DNA of 64,000 bases. It comes from Anaerocolumna sedimenticola (lineage in GTDB: Bacteria; Bacillota; Clostridia; Lachnospirales; Lachnospiraceae). Positions 18,183 through 27,963 of this stretch are shown here, one piece after another. Location: assembly GCF_009931695.1 (NCBI RefSeq), contig NZ_CP048000.1, forward strand, positions 1,138,501 to 1,202,500, in the 5' to 3' direction. The translations under genes and the position numbers were made by a program. The notes beneath the pieces were generated by a model. The model did no database searches. It saw only the letters and a list, made by a program, of their open reading frames with translations, and was not told where the DNA came from. Positions within the stretch are counted from its first letter, which is position 1. Each line of letters begins with the position of its first letter.

Positions 18183-20648
18183 TTAATATGCATTTTCTAT
18201 AACAGAATAAAAAATATATAGATAATCATCTTTTTTGTCTGGTTGCTTATGAATGAACGGAAAATTAATAAATTTAGAATCCATCCCAAACTCTGCCGCT
18301 GCCTGAAAACCTAAGATACAGTTTTTTATGTAAAAGGTATCCTCATACTTTAGCTGGATATTTTCCTGTATAAGATCCATTGCTCTAAAACTTTTATTTT
18401 TCTGACTTTCCATTAATAAAAATAATTTGATATATTCTTGATAGCTAAGAGTCATTAAAGATTGATTTTCCTTAAATTTTTTTGCCTTTGAACGGATTAA
18501 TGATTTATTTAAAGTAAATATTTCATTTAGTGCAATTTGTAACTCACTTCCTTTCTTTAAAAGAGGTATAGATTTACCTAAAAGTAAAATGTTTATATCA
18601 ACTATGGATTCTGCAAAAGCCCATACCGTTAAAATAATCATTTTTGTTATTTCCATTAATGCCGGAAGACCTGTAAAACCGACAAAACCAATTGCTAAAA
18701 CCCGCGCTTCTTCGTTGCTTTTCTTATCGCTTAATAAGGTTATCATATTCATTATGGTACGTGTTAATAAAATACGCATAAGAACTGCTCTTAAGTTTTC
18801 ATAATCGGAACTCTTTCCCATAATGATGTATTCCAATTCATAGTTAAGTGCTTTTATCTCATTCGCCTGATCAGACTCACAGAAGCTGCTAAAATGGTCT
18901 AATAAATACTCCTGTAATAAAAGAAAATTACCAACACTGTCCACCCCATTTAAAGCTGCTTCCTTAAAATCAGCACCTTTAATGAAATCTCCCATAATAT
19001 TAGAAAACAACCCCACCCCACCCGATAAATTCATCTTAGAAATGGAAGACGTAATATCCGTGGGTTCCTCACTCTGCTTAATCTTTAGCAGCGTGGATGG
19101 CAATTCATTGCTGCTTAATTCTTTGTCCGAAATTTTGTCCGTATCATCAATCATAAGGCTCATTATTCCGTCCTCCAGCAAAGACTGAACGCCAGAAAAA
19201 AATGAATCACTTTCTATGGGTTTTACTAAAGTACTATAATCAAATTGAAGCTTATCATAACTATAATTTCTAATAATACTCTTGATATTGGTAAGTGCCG
19301 AACTATAATCAATCCAGGATTCTTTACTGGTTGTTATTTTTTCTTCAGTATATGGCTTAATCTGTTTTAATATGGTTTCATCAATATTAAGTGTCCCTTT
19401 CATACCCCTAAAATCGTATTGGTCAAAGGAACCATTGCTATCTTCCGATCCTTTATATCTTTCCATAATGGTTAAATCATCTAATAAACTCTGATAAAAT
19501 TCCTCATTTATCAGTTCCTTGTTCTCTGTAAGGTATTTTTCGTAATCCTGTATTTTTAAACCGGCATCCCTCTGCAAGGGTATTAATTCATCGATTACAC
19601 CTTTCGCACTATTAATAACCGGCAGAATCCCATTCACTAGTTGGTTCAATTCATTTATTGCATCATTTAAAGACTGAATTAACTCTTTCTCTATTTTCTT
19701 ATACTGATCCAATTTCTTTTTAGCTTTTGATATGGATTTTTTAAGCGCTGAAAGCTCTTTAGGATTTTTAATTTTACTTTGATCAATGGATTTTAAGCGC
19801 TGGTAGTTTTCTTCTGCTGAGTCCTTTTTATCTCTATTTTTATATAGTGATTCCAGATCACTTTCAGCTGAATCAATGATTTGAATAGGGTCTGTTAAAT
19901 ATCCTTTTAATGAATGAAATACTAAATCATTTTGAGTTCCTATATTTTCTTTTGTGGCAGGTAATATAAAAATCTCTTTTACAAAGTTATCCTGGATTTC
20001 TATTTTACCGTCTTTATTTATTTTCACTCCTTTCTCGCTTATATTAATCCCATCAATTAATTTCATTAAACTTAAAACTCTTTCATCTATTTTGAATAGA
20101 CTTTCTTCTGTTTTCTGCTTTTCTTCCAGAACCTCCTGAGCTTTTACCGATTCTTTCGTACCGGTAATCTTAGGTAAAAAATTTTCTAATCCTTCCCCTA
20201 ATTCGTTATACTTCATATAGGAAGCTGCCTGATTAATAAATAATTCCCCGTCAAAATCCATCAGAGTATTAACCCTATTAATATTAATCGAAGTTGTATC
20301 AATACCATATAGGTTGAAGTATTCATTAGGTGATCCTCTTAAATCTTCCAAACCTTTTCCCGGGTGAAAGGTATAATCCATATATTCCGTTAGCTTTTCG
20401 GATATACTATCCATATTCAGGCTGTCCGTGCCGAAACTTCCATCCAGCCCGAATATATGATATTCTTTAAACAGTGGCAGATAATATTCTCCTAGTACAG
20501 AATCCATCGCTGCTCTAAGAGCCCGCTCAGATTGTACCTTAGCACCGTTTACCCTTGCTGATTCAACCGTACTCATAATAACCGCCAGAATCAGTAGTAG
20601 TATAAGGCTTAAGAACACTGTAATGGATCCCTCTTTCTCTTTCCTCAT
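18183..20648 (-). CDS. DUF5702 domain protein of the tad locus
   Basis: An 821-residue protein starting MRKEKEGSITVFLSLI. The ATG at 20648 follows GGAGGG; a longer frame to 20726 has no ribosome binding site and would run close to the pilin gene. A pilin-like GSITVF segment and one membrane helix lie at residues 8-30, followed by ESARVNGAKVQSERALRAAM, typical of DUF5702. Residues 250-400 are strongly coiled-coil (Lys/Glu/Leu-rich), and another hydrophobic region lies near residue 690. The role is probably that of TadG-like large pseudopilins, but this is not established. Confidence 0.85.
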   Translation of the reverse strand: MRKEKEGSITVFLSLILLLILAVIMSTVESARVNGAKVQSERALRAAMDSVLGEYYLPLFKEYHIFGLDGSFGTDSLNMDSISEKLTEYMDYTFHPGKGLEDLRGSPNEYFNLYGIDTTSININRVNTLMDFDGELFINQAASYMKYNELGEGLENFLPKITGTKESVKAQEVLEEKQKTEESLFKIDERVLSLMKLIDGINISEKGVKINKDGKIEIQDNFVKEIFILPATKENIGTQNDLVFHSLKGYLTDPIQIIDSAESDLESLYKNRDKKDSAEENYQRLKSIDQSKIKNPKELSALKKSISKAKKKLDQYKKIEKELIQSLNDAINELNQLVNGILPVINSAKGVIDELIPLQRDAGLKIQDYEKYLTENKELINEEFYQSLLDDLTIMERYKGSEDSNGSFDQYDFRGMKGTLNIDETILKQIKPYTEEKITTSKESWIDYSSALTNIKSIIRNYSYDKLQFDYSTLVKPIESDSFFSGVQSLLEDGIMSLMIDDTDKISDKELSSNELPSTLLKIKQSEEPTDITSSISKMNLSGGVGLFSNIMGDFIKGADFKEAALNGVDSVGNFLLLQEYLLDHFSSFCESDQANEIKALNYELEYIIMGKSSDYENLRAVLMRILLTRTIMNMITLLSDKKSNEEARVLAIGFVGFTGLPALMEITKMIILTVWAFAESIVDINILLLGKSIPLLKKGSELQIALNEIFTLNKSLIRSKAKKFKENQSLMTLSYQEYIKLFLLMESQKNKSFRAMDLIQENIQLKYEDTFYIKNCILGFQAAAEFGMDSKFINFPFIHKQPDKKDDYLYIFYSVIENAY

Positions 20649-20735
20649 ATCCGCCCTCCATCTGCCTGTTTTCAACGGCGTGTAATTAAGATATCTATAG
20701 ATATACTGTAAATCAAAGTAATTCATATTATTCAG

Positions 20736-20915
20736 TTACGATTCAGGATTAATATTATTCATATCAGCTGTAATTGAATTTATGATTTTTTCTGTTAAAT
20801 CCACAATCTTATCTCTAAATATAACGACCAGACCGATTAATAATACTAATATTAATATAATTTCCACAATTGCTATTCCATCTTCCTCATTAATAAATTC
20901 TTTAATTTTATTCAT
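20736..20915 (-). CDS. flp: Flp-type pilin (major pilin candidate)
   Basis: A 59-residue gene with AGGAGG 7 bp before the ATG at 20915. The leader NKIKEFINEEDG ends at Gly13, followed by IAIVE, giving Glu at position +5 of the mature form as prepilin peptidases require. A single hydrophobic helix (residues 14-33) and a short polar tail follow. It lies between TadC and DUF5702 genes. Size and layout fit the Flp/type IVb pilin processed by the A24 enzymes in this locus. Confidence 0.85.
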   Translation of the reverse strand: MNKIKEFINEEDGIAIVEIILILVLLIGLVVIFRDKIVDLTEKIINSITADMNNINPES

Positions 20916-21095
20916 GGGTAAACCTCCTATTTATTCTTTTTATTTTTTAACCTTGCTTATACTTAATAATGTAAAGCAACCTTATTATTTTTCCATTTAA
21001 ACGCACAGAAGTATAAGTTATTAGTCAAAGCAGATATTCTTTGGTCTGCATTTACGCTTTATAAGCTGCAGACTTACTTGCAGGTTAATTAACAA

Positions 21096-22562
21096 TTATA
21101 GCTGTAAAGATATAAATGCCGGAATTAAAATAATAACTAATACAATAATAAGCATTAACATCATGGGAACCAGCAGCTTGGTTCCGGCTTCTTCTCCCAT
21201 TCTTTTGGCCAATTCCTTTCTTTCTTCGAATGCTTCAGCTGCTTCCAGTTCCAATTGCCTTAGTAACTCTGATGACCCTTTTTTTACATTTTGTGCAAGG
21301 AGCGAACTGAATCTGAGATAAGGAATTAATTTTACCCTTCTACCGAATCTTTCATATGCGGTAATTTCAGAAGTTCCCAGCGTTAACTCTCCATAGGTGA
21401 TATTCATCTCCTCATAAGCATACCTTGTTTTTGCACCTTTTTCCTTATAATCCCTGGTTATTTTACTCCATGCATTGGATAAAGACATACCCGCACCAAC
21501 CAAAAGGGTAAATTTATTAATTATTTCCGGATAATCCAGCAGCATTTCCCTGTTTCTTTTTTCCACTTTATCGTACAGATCCCGATCCATTAATTTGAAC
21601 ATGATATATGCCAAAACGATTCCGAAGGGCAAAAGCAGCCAGCCTGTTTTATCTTCTCTTTCTGCCCAGGAAATATGAAGTTTATTTATAGAATCCGGAA
21701 GGGTAAGCCTGTCTTTCGTTTTAGATTGTTCGTTTGCTTCATTAAGTGCATCAGTAAGTTTTTTCCTTGTTAATTCTTCCCTGGTATACTGTTTCGGTAA
21801 AACCTTAAAATATCTGGTATACTCTTCTGAATAGTTTTCATAGGATATATGAGCCGTGACCCATATTAATAATTCTTCGTCTAACACTTCGTTATGTAAT
21901 GTACCCTTTGCATCAATAATATTATTATCACCGGTAGTCCACGTAACAGCTAATCCGGTATCCGGTATCCTGGAAATAAAATTGAGATCTGATATTATTT
22001 TTTCAGATGATTCATTTTTATTTAATATACGGTTATCAATGTATTTTTTCGCATATTCAAATTTCTGATTTAATTCCTTTTTGGTATAATGCTTTTCTTC
22101 CAGGTCAAGTTCCATATCCTCTTCCAGGATTGTCGAATCCTTATCTGAAACATTTACTTTTAACTCAACCGATTTACTTCCATTCTCATATCCCGGCCTT
22201 TGAAGATATTTTCCGTCCAATAATTGTTTATTTGTTATGGCTTGAAAATTACTTAGAAGTGCAAAAAAGTTAGCTAAAAAAATGATAAGAACTGTAATAA
22301 CCACTTTATTGCACAAATACATTTTTTTTATATAATCCAGTTGATTCCCCACGTATAAGGCTCTAAGCGGCTCCTCCAGATGATGGGAATCTTTATTTTT
22401 ATCTATCCGTAACTTATCCATCAGAAATAAACCAAGAGGATAGAAAGCTACCAGTTTATGCTCATTTTTATTTAGTTTTTGTATGTCATCTTTGTTATAA
22501 TTTTTAGAAATAATCCAGACTATAACAAAGAAGATTAAAATTAAAATATTTAATAAAATCAT
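21096..22562 (-). CDS. tadC: TadC-like type II secretion F-domain protein
   Basis: A 488-residue membrane protein. It has an N-terminal span, an extracytoplasmic insert of about 200 residues (120-310) that ordinary TadC lacks, and a C-terminal T2SSF domain with LLVGAGMSLSNAWSKI, YEEMNITYGELTLG and the final span MLMLIIVLVIILIPAF. It forms the inner-membrane platform of the Flp pilus with TadB. It precedes the pilin gene. Confidence 0.9.
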   Translation of the reverse strand: MILLNILILIFFVIVWIISKNYNKDDIQKLNKNEHKLVAFYPLGLFLMDKLRIDKNKDSHHLEEPLRALYVGNQLDYIKKMYLCNKVVITVLIIFLANFFALLSNFQAITNKQLLDGKYLQRPGYENGSKSVELKVNVSDKDSTILEEDMELDLEEKHYTKKELNQKFEYAKKYIDNRILNKNESSEKIISDLNFISRIPDTGLAVTWTTGDNNIIDAKGTLHNEVLDEELLIWVTAHISYENYSEEYTRYFKVLPKQYTREELTRKKLTDALNEANEQSKTKDRLTLPDSINKLHISWAEREDKTGWLLLPFGIVLAYIMFKLMDRDLYDKVEKRNREMLLDYPEIINKFTLLVGAGMSLSNAWSKITRDYKEKGAKTRYAYEEMNITYGELTLGTSEITAYERFGRRVKLIPYLRFSSLLAQNVKKGSSELLRQLELEAAEAFEERKELAKRMGEEAGTKLLVPMMLMLIIVLVIILIPAFISLQL

Positions 22563-22618
22563 TCCCGGCTAAAACCTCTCTCTTTTGATGTACTATAGTT
22601 AAATCATAGTAATTTTTC

Positions 22619-23359
22619 TTATACTTCAATACTTATGATTTTCTGTGTTAATTGATAGACTCCATAATATAAAATCAGTACGGCTGACATAAACAGAAAC
22701 CCAAATGGATTATGATAAAGCGGATTCAAAAATCCTGAGGAAAAAAACCTTAAATATAAAATTATACCGATTGGTATTAAGCTCATTATATCTGCTTCAA
22801 GCTTTTTACCTGAAATTAGTGTAACAATTTCTCTTCTGACTTCGATTTTATCACTGATCGTATTGCCTGTACTTCGGATGATTTTAATAATGTCCCCACC
22901 GGTCCTTTTGGCTGTTATAAACACCTCTGCAAAATTTTTAATATCATCTAATCCGCTTCTCTCTGCAAAGTCGCTTAATGCATCTTCTACAGGTCTATTC
23001 ATATCCAGTTTATTCACAATTCCCTCGAATTCCTTTACTATCAAAGCATCGGGAGAGTATAAAAGCTTCAGATCCGTCACTGCCTGGCTGAATGCATTTT
23101 CTACGGAGTAACCTGCATTCAGTGCTGCCGACAAGCTGGCAAGCCCATCTCTGAATTCTAAGTTTAACTGCCACTTTCTTTTTTCTACTAATTGCTTTTT
23201 TTTACTATGCACATGAATAAACGCGTAAGGCATTAGTAATAAGATTCCAAGCAGATTTGAATAAAATAAAATTCCTAACCCAGTTCCTATCAGGATTCCC
23301 TGGATAAAATATCTTATCTGTTCTTTTTTTGTTGTTTGGTAATTGTTATAATCCATCAC
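22619..23359 (-). CDS. tadB: TadB-like type II secretion F-domain protein
   Basis: A 246-residue platform protein with two N-terminal hydrophobic segments, the T2SSF core LASLSAALNAGYSVENAF and two C-terminal spans. Its ATG overlaps the tadA stop by 4 bp (ATGA), so the two are coupled. It probably pairs with TadC to link the ATPase with pilin extrusion. Confidence 0.93.
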   Translation of the reverse strand: MMDYNNYQTTKKEQIRYFIQGILIGTGLGILFYSNLLGILLLMPYAFIHVHSKKKQLVEKRKWQLNLEFRDGLASLSAALNAGYSVENAFSQAVTDLKLLYSPDALIVKEFEGIVNKLDMNRPVEDALSDFAERSGLDDIKNFAEVFITAKRTGGDIIKIIRSTGNTISDKIEVRREIVTLISGKKLEADIMSLIPIGIILYLRFFSSGFLNPLYHNPFGFLFMSAVLILYYGVYQLTQKIISIEV

Positions 23360-24570
23360 AGAATCCCCGCTTTACTTAATTTTGCTAAATTAATTAATTC
23401 GTTATTGGTCTTTTGTAGCTCTCCCAGAACTTTACCATTATCATCTTCTCCCGATTCCTTAAAAACATAAAGTTTATTTACTTCAATTTCACCGTCTACA
23501 CAATCTAAAACTTCCGATACTTCAAGTACTTTTCTGCTCTTATCTCTTAATCTTCCCAGATGAACAATAACATCAATAGCGGAAGCAATTTGTTTTCTTA
23601 CCGCCATTAAAGGTATATCTGCCCCCATTAAAACTAATGTCTCCAAGCGGTTTAACATATCTACCGTAGAATTTGCGTGGCCTGTTGACAAAGATCCGTC
23701 ATGACCGCTGTTCATAGCCTGAAGCATGTCAATCGCAGCTGCATCTCTTACTTCGCCCACCACGATTCGATCCGGGCGCATTCGAAGGCTTGATTTTATA
23801 AGATCCCTAATGGTTACAGCATTTTTACCCTCCACATTTGCATTACGGGCTTCTAATTTAACCAGATTGGGAATCGACTTGATTTGAAGTTCTGCTGAAT
23901 CTTCTATGGTGATTACTCTTTCATCTTTGGGAATAAAGTTAGAAAGAACATTAAGAAATGTTGTTTTACCGGAACCGGTACCGCCGCTTATGAATATGTT
24001 GTAACCTGCTATTACTAATTTTTCTAAAAATTTTGCAACTTCATCTGTAACAGCACCAATTTCGATTAATCTTTTAATGGTAATGGGATTATCAGGGAAT
24101 TTTCTAATGGTAACTATGGGGCCTTCCAAAGCTACCGGTGGGAGAACAATATTAACTCTGGAACCATCTGATAATCTTGCATCTACTATAGGGCTTGCCT
24201 CATTAATAATCCTGTTTGATTTAGATACAATCTGCTGAACCACATCTTCCAGCTTTTTTACTGATTCAAATTGTTTATTCCAGGAACGGATTGCCCCATT
24301 TTGTTCTATAAATATATTATTGGCACCATTAATCATGATTTCCGTTATGGAACTGTCTTCAATCAGCTCCTGTAATATATCCAATCTACGGATAGAATTA
24401 AATATATCTTTCCTAAGCTGCCTTTTATCCTGCAAACTTATGTAATTATTTTTACTTTCCTTTAGTAAAATATCGTCTATTATCTCCAGAATTTCATCAT
24501 CTTGTAATTCTTTCGATAAATCTATCTGTTTAATTACCAAGTCCTGGAGTTCTTGCTTTTTTATATCCAT
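23356..24570 (-). CDS. tadA: TadA/CpaF family pilus assembly ATPase
   Basis: A 404-residue type II/IV secretion ATPase. The N-terminal domain (1-150) is followed by Walker A GGTGSGKTTFLN, Walker B RIVVGEVRDAAA and the His box SGHDGSLSTGHANS. It powers Flp pilus assembly at the cytoplasmic face. It follows tadZ by 84 bp and overlaps tadB. Confidence 0.96.
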   Translation of the reverse strand: MDIKKQELQDLVIKQIDLSKELQDDEILEIIDDILLKESKNNYISLQDKRQLRKDIFNSIRRLDILQELIEDSSITEIMINGANNIFIEQNGAIRSWNKQFESVKKLEDVVQQIVSKSNRIINEASPIVDARLSDGSRVNIVLPPVALEGPIVTIRKFPDNPITIKRLIEIGAVTDEVAKFLEKLVIAGYNIFISGGTGSGKTTFLNVLSNFIPKDERVITIEDSAELQIKSIPNLVKLEARNANVEGKNAVTIRDLIKSSLRMRPDRIVVGEVRDAAAIDMLQAMNSGHDGSLSTGHANSTVDMLNRLETLVLMGADIPLMAVRKQIASAIDVIVHLGRLRDKSRKVLEVSEVLDCVDGEIEVNKLYVFKESGEDDNGKVLGELQKTNNELINLAKLSKAGIL

Positions 24571-24654
24571 CTTACCTCCTATCCGGTTAGTTTCGTTATT
24601 TTATATAAGTATTATTAAATATTGGATCTTATGGTAAACCATTATCTATTTTTG

Positions 24655-25653
24655 TTATTTCGTATACTCAGAAATAAAATTAAAATTACCGGTTTCAATA
24701 TCAAAGTGTTGATACATCCTATTTTCCAGTACCCCTCTTACTTCTTCCGTAACAGGAACCTTTTTTATCTTTTCTAATACGTCGGTATAACCGGACCAGC
24801 TCAGTTGGTTCTTAAATACATTGTATCTTACCTCATCCCAGCCGTTTTCTTCTAAAAATACCAATACCTGGCTGCTATTACGAAATAGTTCTAACACCGT
24901 ATGAAAATAACAGCCGACATCAAACAAAATAACATCATAATCCGCATTCAATTGTAATTCACCTAACCATAGAACAATATCTTCTGGCGTTAACTCAAAC
25001 AAATCCGGTCCAAAAGATACACCCTCTATATAATCAAGGTTTTTTCTTTTCGTAATAATTCCTCTTATTTTGTTACTTAAATTGGATGGATTTTGTTTTA
25101 GAAAATAAATTAACTCAGACAAGCCTTTATCCGGTTTATAACCCAGAAGTTCTGATAATGCCGGATAGGTATCCAGATTGATGTATAATGTTTTTTTAAC
25201 TGACGCATATTGCTCCGCCAGGGAAAACGCAAAAGCCTGCCGCATAACGTCTGCTTGCATGGAAAAAATACTGATTATTTTAGTTTTGCCGCCATATGAA
25301 TTCTTAATATTACTTTGATGTAATTGTTCCGGAAAGTATGAAAAAAGTTCTTTCATAATAATTTCCGCTGACTGATATTTATAAATTACCGGATAATTAT
25401 GATGATTAGATACTGTATTTTCTTCTGATAAGATGCAGATATTTTTTATATTATCCATATTTATTTCATCGAGTGGTAAGCTTTCATTGATTACTAGTAT
25501 AGGAATGGAGTTTTCCCCCATATATTCCTTTAGACTTTGCAAATTTGTGAAAACACGTATCTGCGTTAATTTTTTCTGATTACGTTTTAAATAATCCATC
25601 AAATGATTAGCATAATCACTTTCCGAATCATAAATAGCCAACGTACAGCTCAA
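24655..25653 (-). CDS. tadZ: TadZ/CpaE-like pilus localisation ATPase
   Basis: A 332-residue protein with a receiver-like N-terminal domain (1-110) and a ParA/MinD-like domain from about residue 125. The usual deviant Walker A lysine motif is degenerate here (IISIFSMQADVMRQ in place of GGxGKST), as in several atypical TadZ proteins, so ATP hydrolysis is doubtful. The start is a TTG at 25653 behind AAGGGGG. It probably places the pilus machine in the cell. Confidence 0.82.
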   Translation of the reverse strand: MSCTLAIYDSESDYANHLMDYLKRNQKKLTQIRVFTNLQSLKEYMGENSIPILVINESLPLDEINMDNIKNICILSEENTVSNHHNYPVIYKYQSAEIIMKELFSYFPEQLHQSNIKNSYGGKTKIISIFSMQADVMRQAFAFSLAEQYASVKKTLYINLDTYPALSELLGYKPDKGLSELIYFLKQNPSNLSNKIRGIITKRKNLDYIEGVSFGPDLFELTPEDIVLWLGELQLNADYDVILFDVGCYFHTVLELFRNSSQVLVFLEENGWDEVRYNVFKNQLSWSGYTDVLEKIKKVPVTEEVRGVLENRMYQHFDIETGNFNFISEYTK

Positions 25654-25658
25654 TTTAC

Positions 25659-25776
25659 ATTCCCCCTTATTTTATCTAAATAACTTAATACTAACTCCCA
25701 AGCTTTTTCTAGTATAATTCCTGAGGAATAGACTCTTTTCCTTTTTTCCCCAAACCTCGTATCCTGGGCTTTTGCC
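25659..25776 (-). repeat. 118-bp dispersed repeat, copy A
   Basis: It aligns over its whole length with 37539-37655, with conserved blocks such as GGCTTTTGCC, TATCC, CCTGA-x2-AATA and CCA-x-GC on the plus strand. Copy A fills most of the gap between the prepilin peptidase and tadZ. Its minus-strand end supplies the tadZ ribosome binding site. No stable ORF is shared by the copies. It could be an interspersed element or a structured leader. Confidence 0.65.
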
Positions 25777-25802
25777 TCGAATTTATTGTGAGACTATTCA
25801 AA

Positions 25803-26516
25803 CTAATAAATCTGAAAGATATGAATTAGTACGGCTATTAAAATTGCCGGTGAAAAATGAATGACTCCCTGCTTACTGCCTTTTCTTCTCTCACAATATT
25901 TTCTAATAGCCGGTAAAGTCTTTTTCTTTTCTTCCTCCCTAACTTCTTGATATATAATTATTCCAGGGTAATAACCGCTTTCTGTTCTCCTTTCCATACT
26001 TTTTGTTTGTTTTTGAGGATAACTTTGGAATCTAAAGACAAAATATTCTATTTCATATTTTACCTTATAAAAACTTTTCGGTAATTTATTAATTATTAAA
26101 TGAATGGATTTTGAAATTTGAAAAATGCTCTGAAAGAAATTCAATCCAGATACAACATACCTGTGCTTAATAAGATGTAACATAGATAAAAATGCAGCTA
26201 TAACAAACGCAGCTCCGATAGAATGATACACATTGGCCGCACCGCAAAAACAGCCCACTACAGAAAAAAGCTTTATATCTCCTGCTCCCAAGGCTTTCAT
26301 CAGAAAAAGCGGAAATAGGAGAAGTACTGGTAATAACATACCGAAAAAACATAAACTTAGGCTCGTCCATCCCTGTTCACTGTAGTTCATTATAAATCCT
26401 AGAATTAATCCGAACGTGATTATAAGATTACTGATTTTATAAGATTTTAAGTCCATTATAACAGCAACTAGAAGCAGACAGACAAGGCAAGTCATCTTAA
26501 AACTAATAGGCCTCAC
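25803..26516 (-). CDS. A24 prepilin peptidase
   Basis: A 237-residue membrane protein. VAVIMDLKSYKI near residue 20 and the GxGD motif GAGDIKLFSV near residue 76 give the two catalytic aspartates. The C-terminal 100 residues are a basic, soluble extension before a last hydrophobic helix, unusual beyond the core enzyme. It is the first gene of the minus-strand tad run. The locus holds another A24 enzyme at 16450-16881. Confidence 0.9.
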   Translation of the reverse strand: MRPISFKMTCLVCLLLVAVIMDLKSYKISNLIITFGLILGFIMNYSEQGWTSLSLCFFGMLLPVLLLFPLFLMKALGAGDIKLFSVVGCFCGAANVYHSIGAAFVIAAFLSMLHLIKHRYVVSGLNFFQSIFQISKSIHLIINKLPKSFYKVKYEIEYFVFRFQSYPQKQTKSMERRTESGYYPGIIIYQEVREEEKKKTLPAIRKYCERRKGSKQGVIHFSPAILIAVLIHIFQIY

Positions 26517-26660
26517 CTCACAGACTTTTTAGATAATGTATATCTTACACTCATTTTATGAGTTTTTCAACCAAAATAATGTAAAATATGTAAATTCATT
26601 ACATGTTACAATTTTTTTATAATTTTTTATCTATATTTATATACAAATTAATTATAAAAC

Positions 26661-26698
26661 AACCCTTTTCGTTAAACTTTTGTCTAACAAAAGGGGTT
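26661..26698 (-). terminator. Terminator-like hairpin after bofA
   Basis: AACCCTTTTCGTTA pairs with TAACAAAAGGGGTT with one mismatch. On the minus strand GTTTTAT follows. It separates bofA from the tad operon. Confidence 0.6.
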
Positions 26699-26735
26699 CC
26701 CTTCATTAAGCAAGGGTTTTTATAAATTTTTGATT

Positions 26736-27008
26736 TCATGTAAAATAATAAAAAGCAGTTATACCATAAACCAGCAGGAACCCGGGAATGCCTAATAATC
26801 CTATTACTAGGGCATTAAAAGCATTAGTGCCCGCCGTTAATGATAAATGCAAACTGAGTAATAAACTATTTAAAAGATAAATTCCTAGTAACCCTGAAAA
26901 AATTCGCAGGCCGAAATTTACCAATAAATCAAAGCGGTGTTTAATTAAACCAAATAAAATTAATGCAACGCATATTATAATTATTATAACAAAAATCTGG
27001 CTTTCCAT
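26736..27008 (-). CDS. bofA: BofA family protein (pro-sigma-K processing inhibitor)
   Basis: A 90-residue protein with three hydrophobic segments and the family motif ALVIGLLGIPGFLLVYG near the C-terminus. In Bacillus, BofA holds the SpoIVFB protease inactive in the outer forespore membrane until the sigma-K checkpoint. It is divergent from a DUF2508 gene that usually sits beside it in the same orientation. It supports a spore-forming host. Confidence 0.88.
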   Translation of the reverse strand: MESQIFVIIIIICVALILFGLIKHRFDLLVNFGLRIFSGLLGIYLLNSLLLSLHLSLTAGTNAFNALVIGLLGIPGFLLVYGITAFYYFT

Positions 27009-27134
27009 AATTTCCTCCTTTTATTAAATTAGGTAAATTTTTCTATATTTTAGTATATTCTAGATATAGCCTGACTATACTATAATTATAATAATTATTT
27101 ATAACCCTGTTAATCAGGTAGAAATGGAGCATGA

Positions 27135-27356
27135 ATGAAATTGTTTTCAAAAATAAAAAAGCAGCAAACGAATGCTTTGCTAGGTGAAATTGAAAAGACA
27201 AAGCTTGCTCTGGAATCCGCATATTCGAATTTTGAAAACGTAATTGATCCTGATTTAATTGATTGTTATATCTATGAAGTGAATGCGATTCAAAAAAGAT
27301 ATAAATTTCTCCTAAAGCAAGCGAAAGAGATGGATAATGATTATTCAACTATATAA
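27135..27356 (+). CDS. DUF2508 (YaaL-like) protein
   Basis: A 73-residue helical protein with LALESAYSNFENVIDPDLID and YIYEVNAIQKRYKFLLKQAK, the DUF2508 signature. The ATG at 27135 is preceded by GGAG 5 bp upstream. Function is unknown. The family is linked to recR/bofA in Firmicutes. Confidence 0.88.
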   Translation: MKLFSKIKKQQTNALLGEIEKTKLALESAYSNFENVIDPDLIDCYIYEVNAIQKRYKFLLKQAKEMDNDYSTI

Positions 27357-27370
27357 TTAGATCAATAGTA

Positions 27371-27421
27371 AAGGACATACATAAATCGTAAAGTAAAACT
27401 TAAGATTTATATATGTCCCTT
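27371..27421. terminator. Bidirectional terminator between DUF2508 gene and fliS
   Basis: AAGGACATACATAAATC pairs with GATTTATATATGTCCCTT (small mismatches). T-rich or A-rich flanks lie on both sides, placed between convergent genes. Confidence 0.75.
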
Positions 27422-27438
27422 ATTATTTAATACAATTT

Positions 27439-27918
27439 TTACGCTCTGAATCCTCTGCTCTGCTCATTGGGATTTAAATAGGTTTCATTTAACACACCTT
27501 TGCCATAAGTCAGACCCGCATAAAGTTGCTGGGTATTCTGCATAACAGGCCCGGACTTATCTTCTTTAATAATTCCTTTAAACCCATCCATTAATATTTT
27601 AAGAATAGCTTCCGCATCTGTTAAATTATCGCTTTTCTTTTGATATATAGCAGTTATGATAGATTTATTAATGAAAATATACAGGCTCATTAACTGGTAG
27701 GAAAGTTCATACCGGTAATCAAGAGTTGCCATTAATTCATTAAGAAAACGCTGGGCATGTTTTAATTCACGTGTATAGGAATCAGATTCACCGGCTTCGA
27801 AATATTTTTTAGCAGAATCTATGTCTGATAATATAATCTCATACATAATTACCACTAACTCACTTTTGGATGCCTGAGAAATTCTGGCTGTATAAGCTTT
27901 TATCAAATCGTTTTCCAT
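27439..27918 (-). CDS. fliS: Flagellar export chaperone FliS
   Basis: A 159-residue helical protein. KAYTARISQASKSELVVIMY and ELKHAQRFLNELMATLDYRY match FliS. It binds the flagellin C-terminus and prevents premature polymerisation. It lies 45 bp downstream of the flagellin gene on the same strand. The C-terminal tail is about 25 residues longer than in typical FliS. Confidence 0.88.
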   Translation of the reverse strand: MENDLIKAYTARISQASKSELVVIMYEIILSDIDSAKKYFEAGESDSYTRELKHAQRFLNELMATLDYRYELSYQLMSLYIFINKSIITAIYQKKSDNLTDAEAILKILMDGFKGIIKEDKSGPVMQNTQQLYAGLTYGKGVLNETYLNPNEQSRGFRA

Positions 27919-27963
27919 TTATGTTCCTATTGCCTTTCTCAAATCAATTCTTACCATAGGCTA

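Noticed and set aside
26167..26370. 67-residue ORF inside the prepilin peptidase gene in another frame
   Set aside because: It is a same-strand shadow frame with no ribosome binding site.
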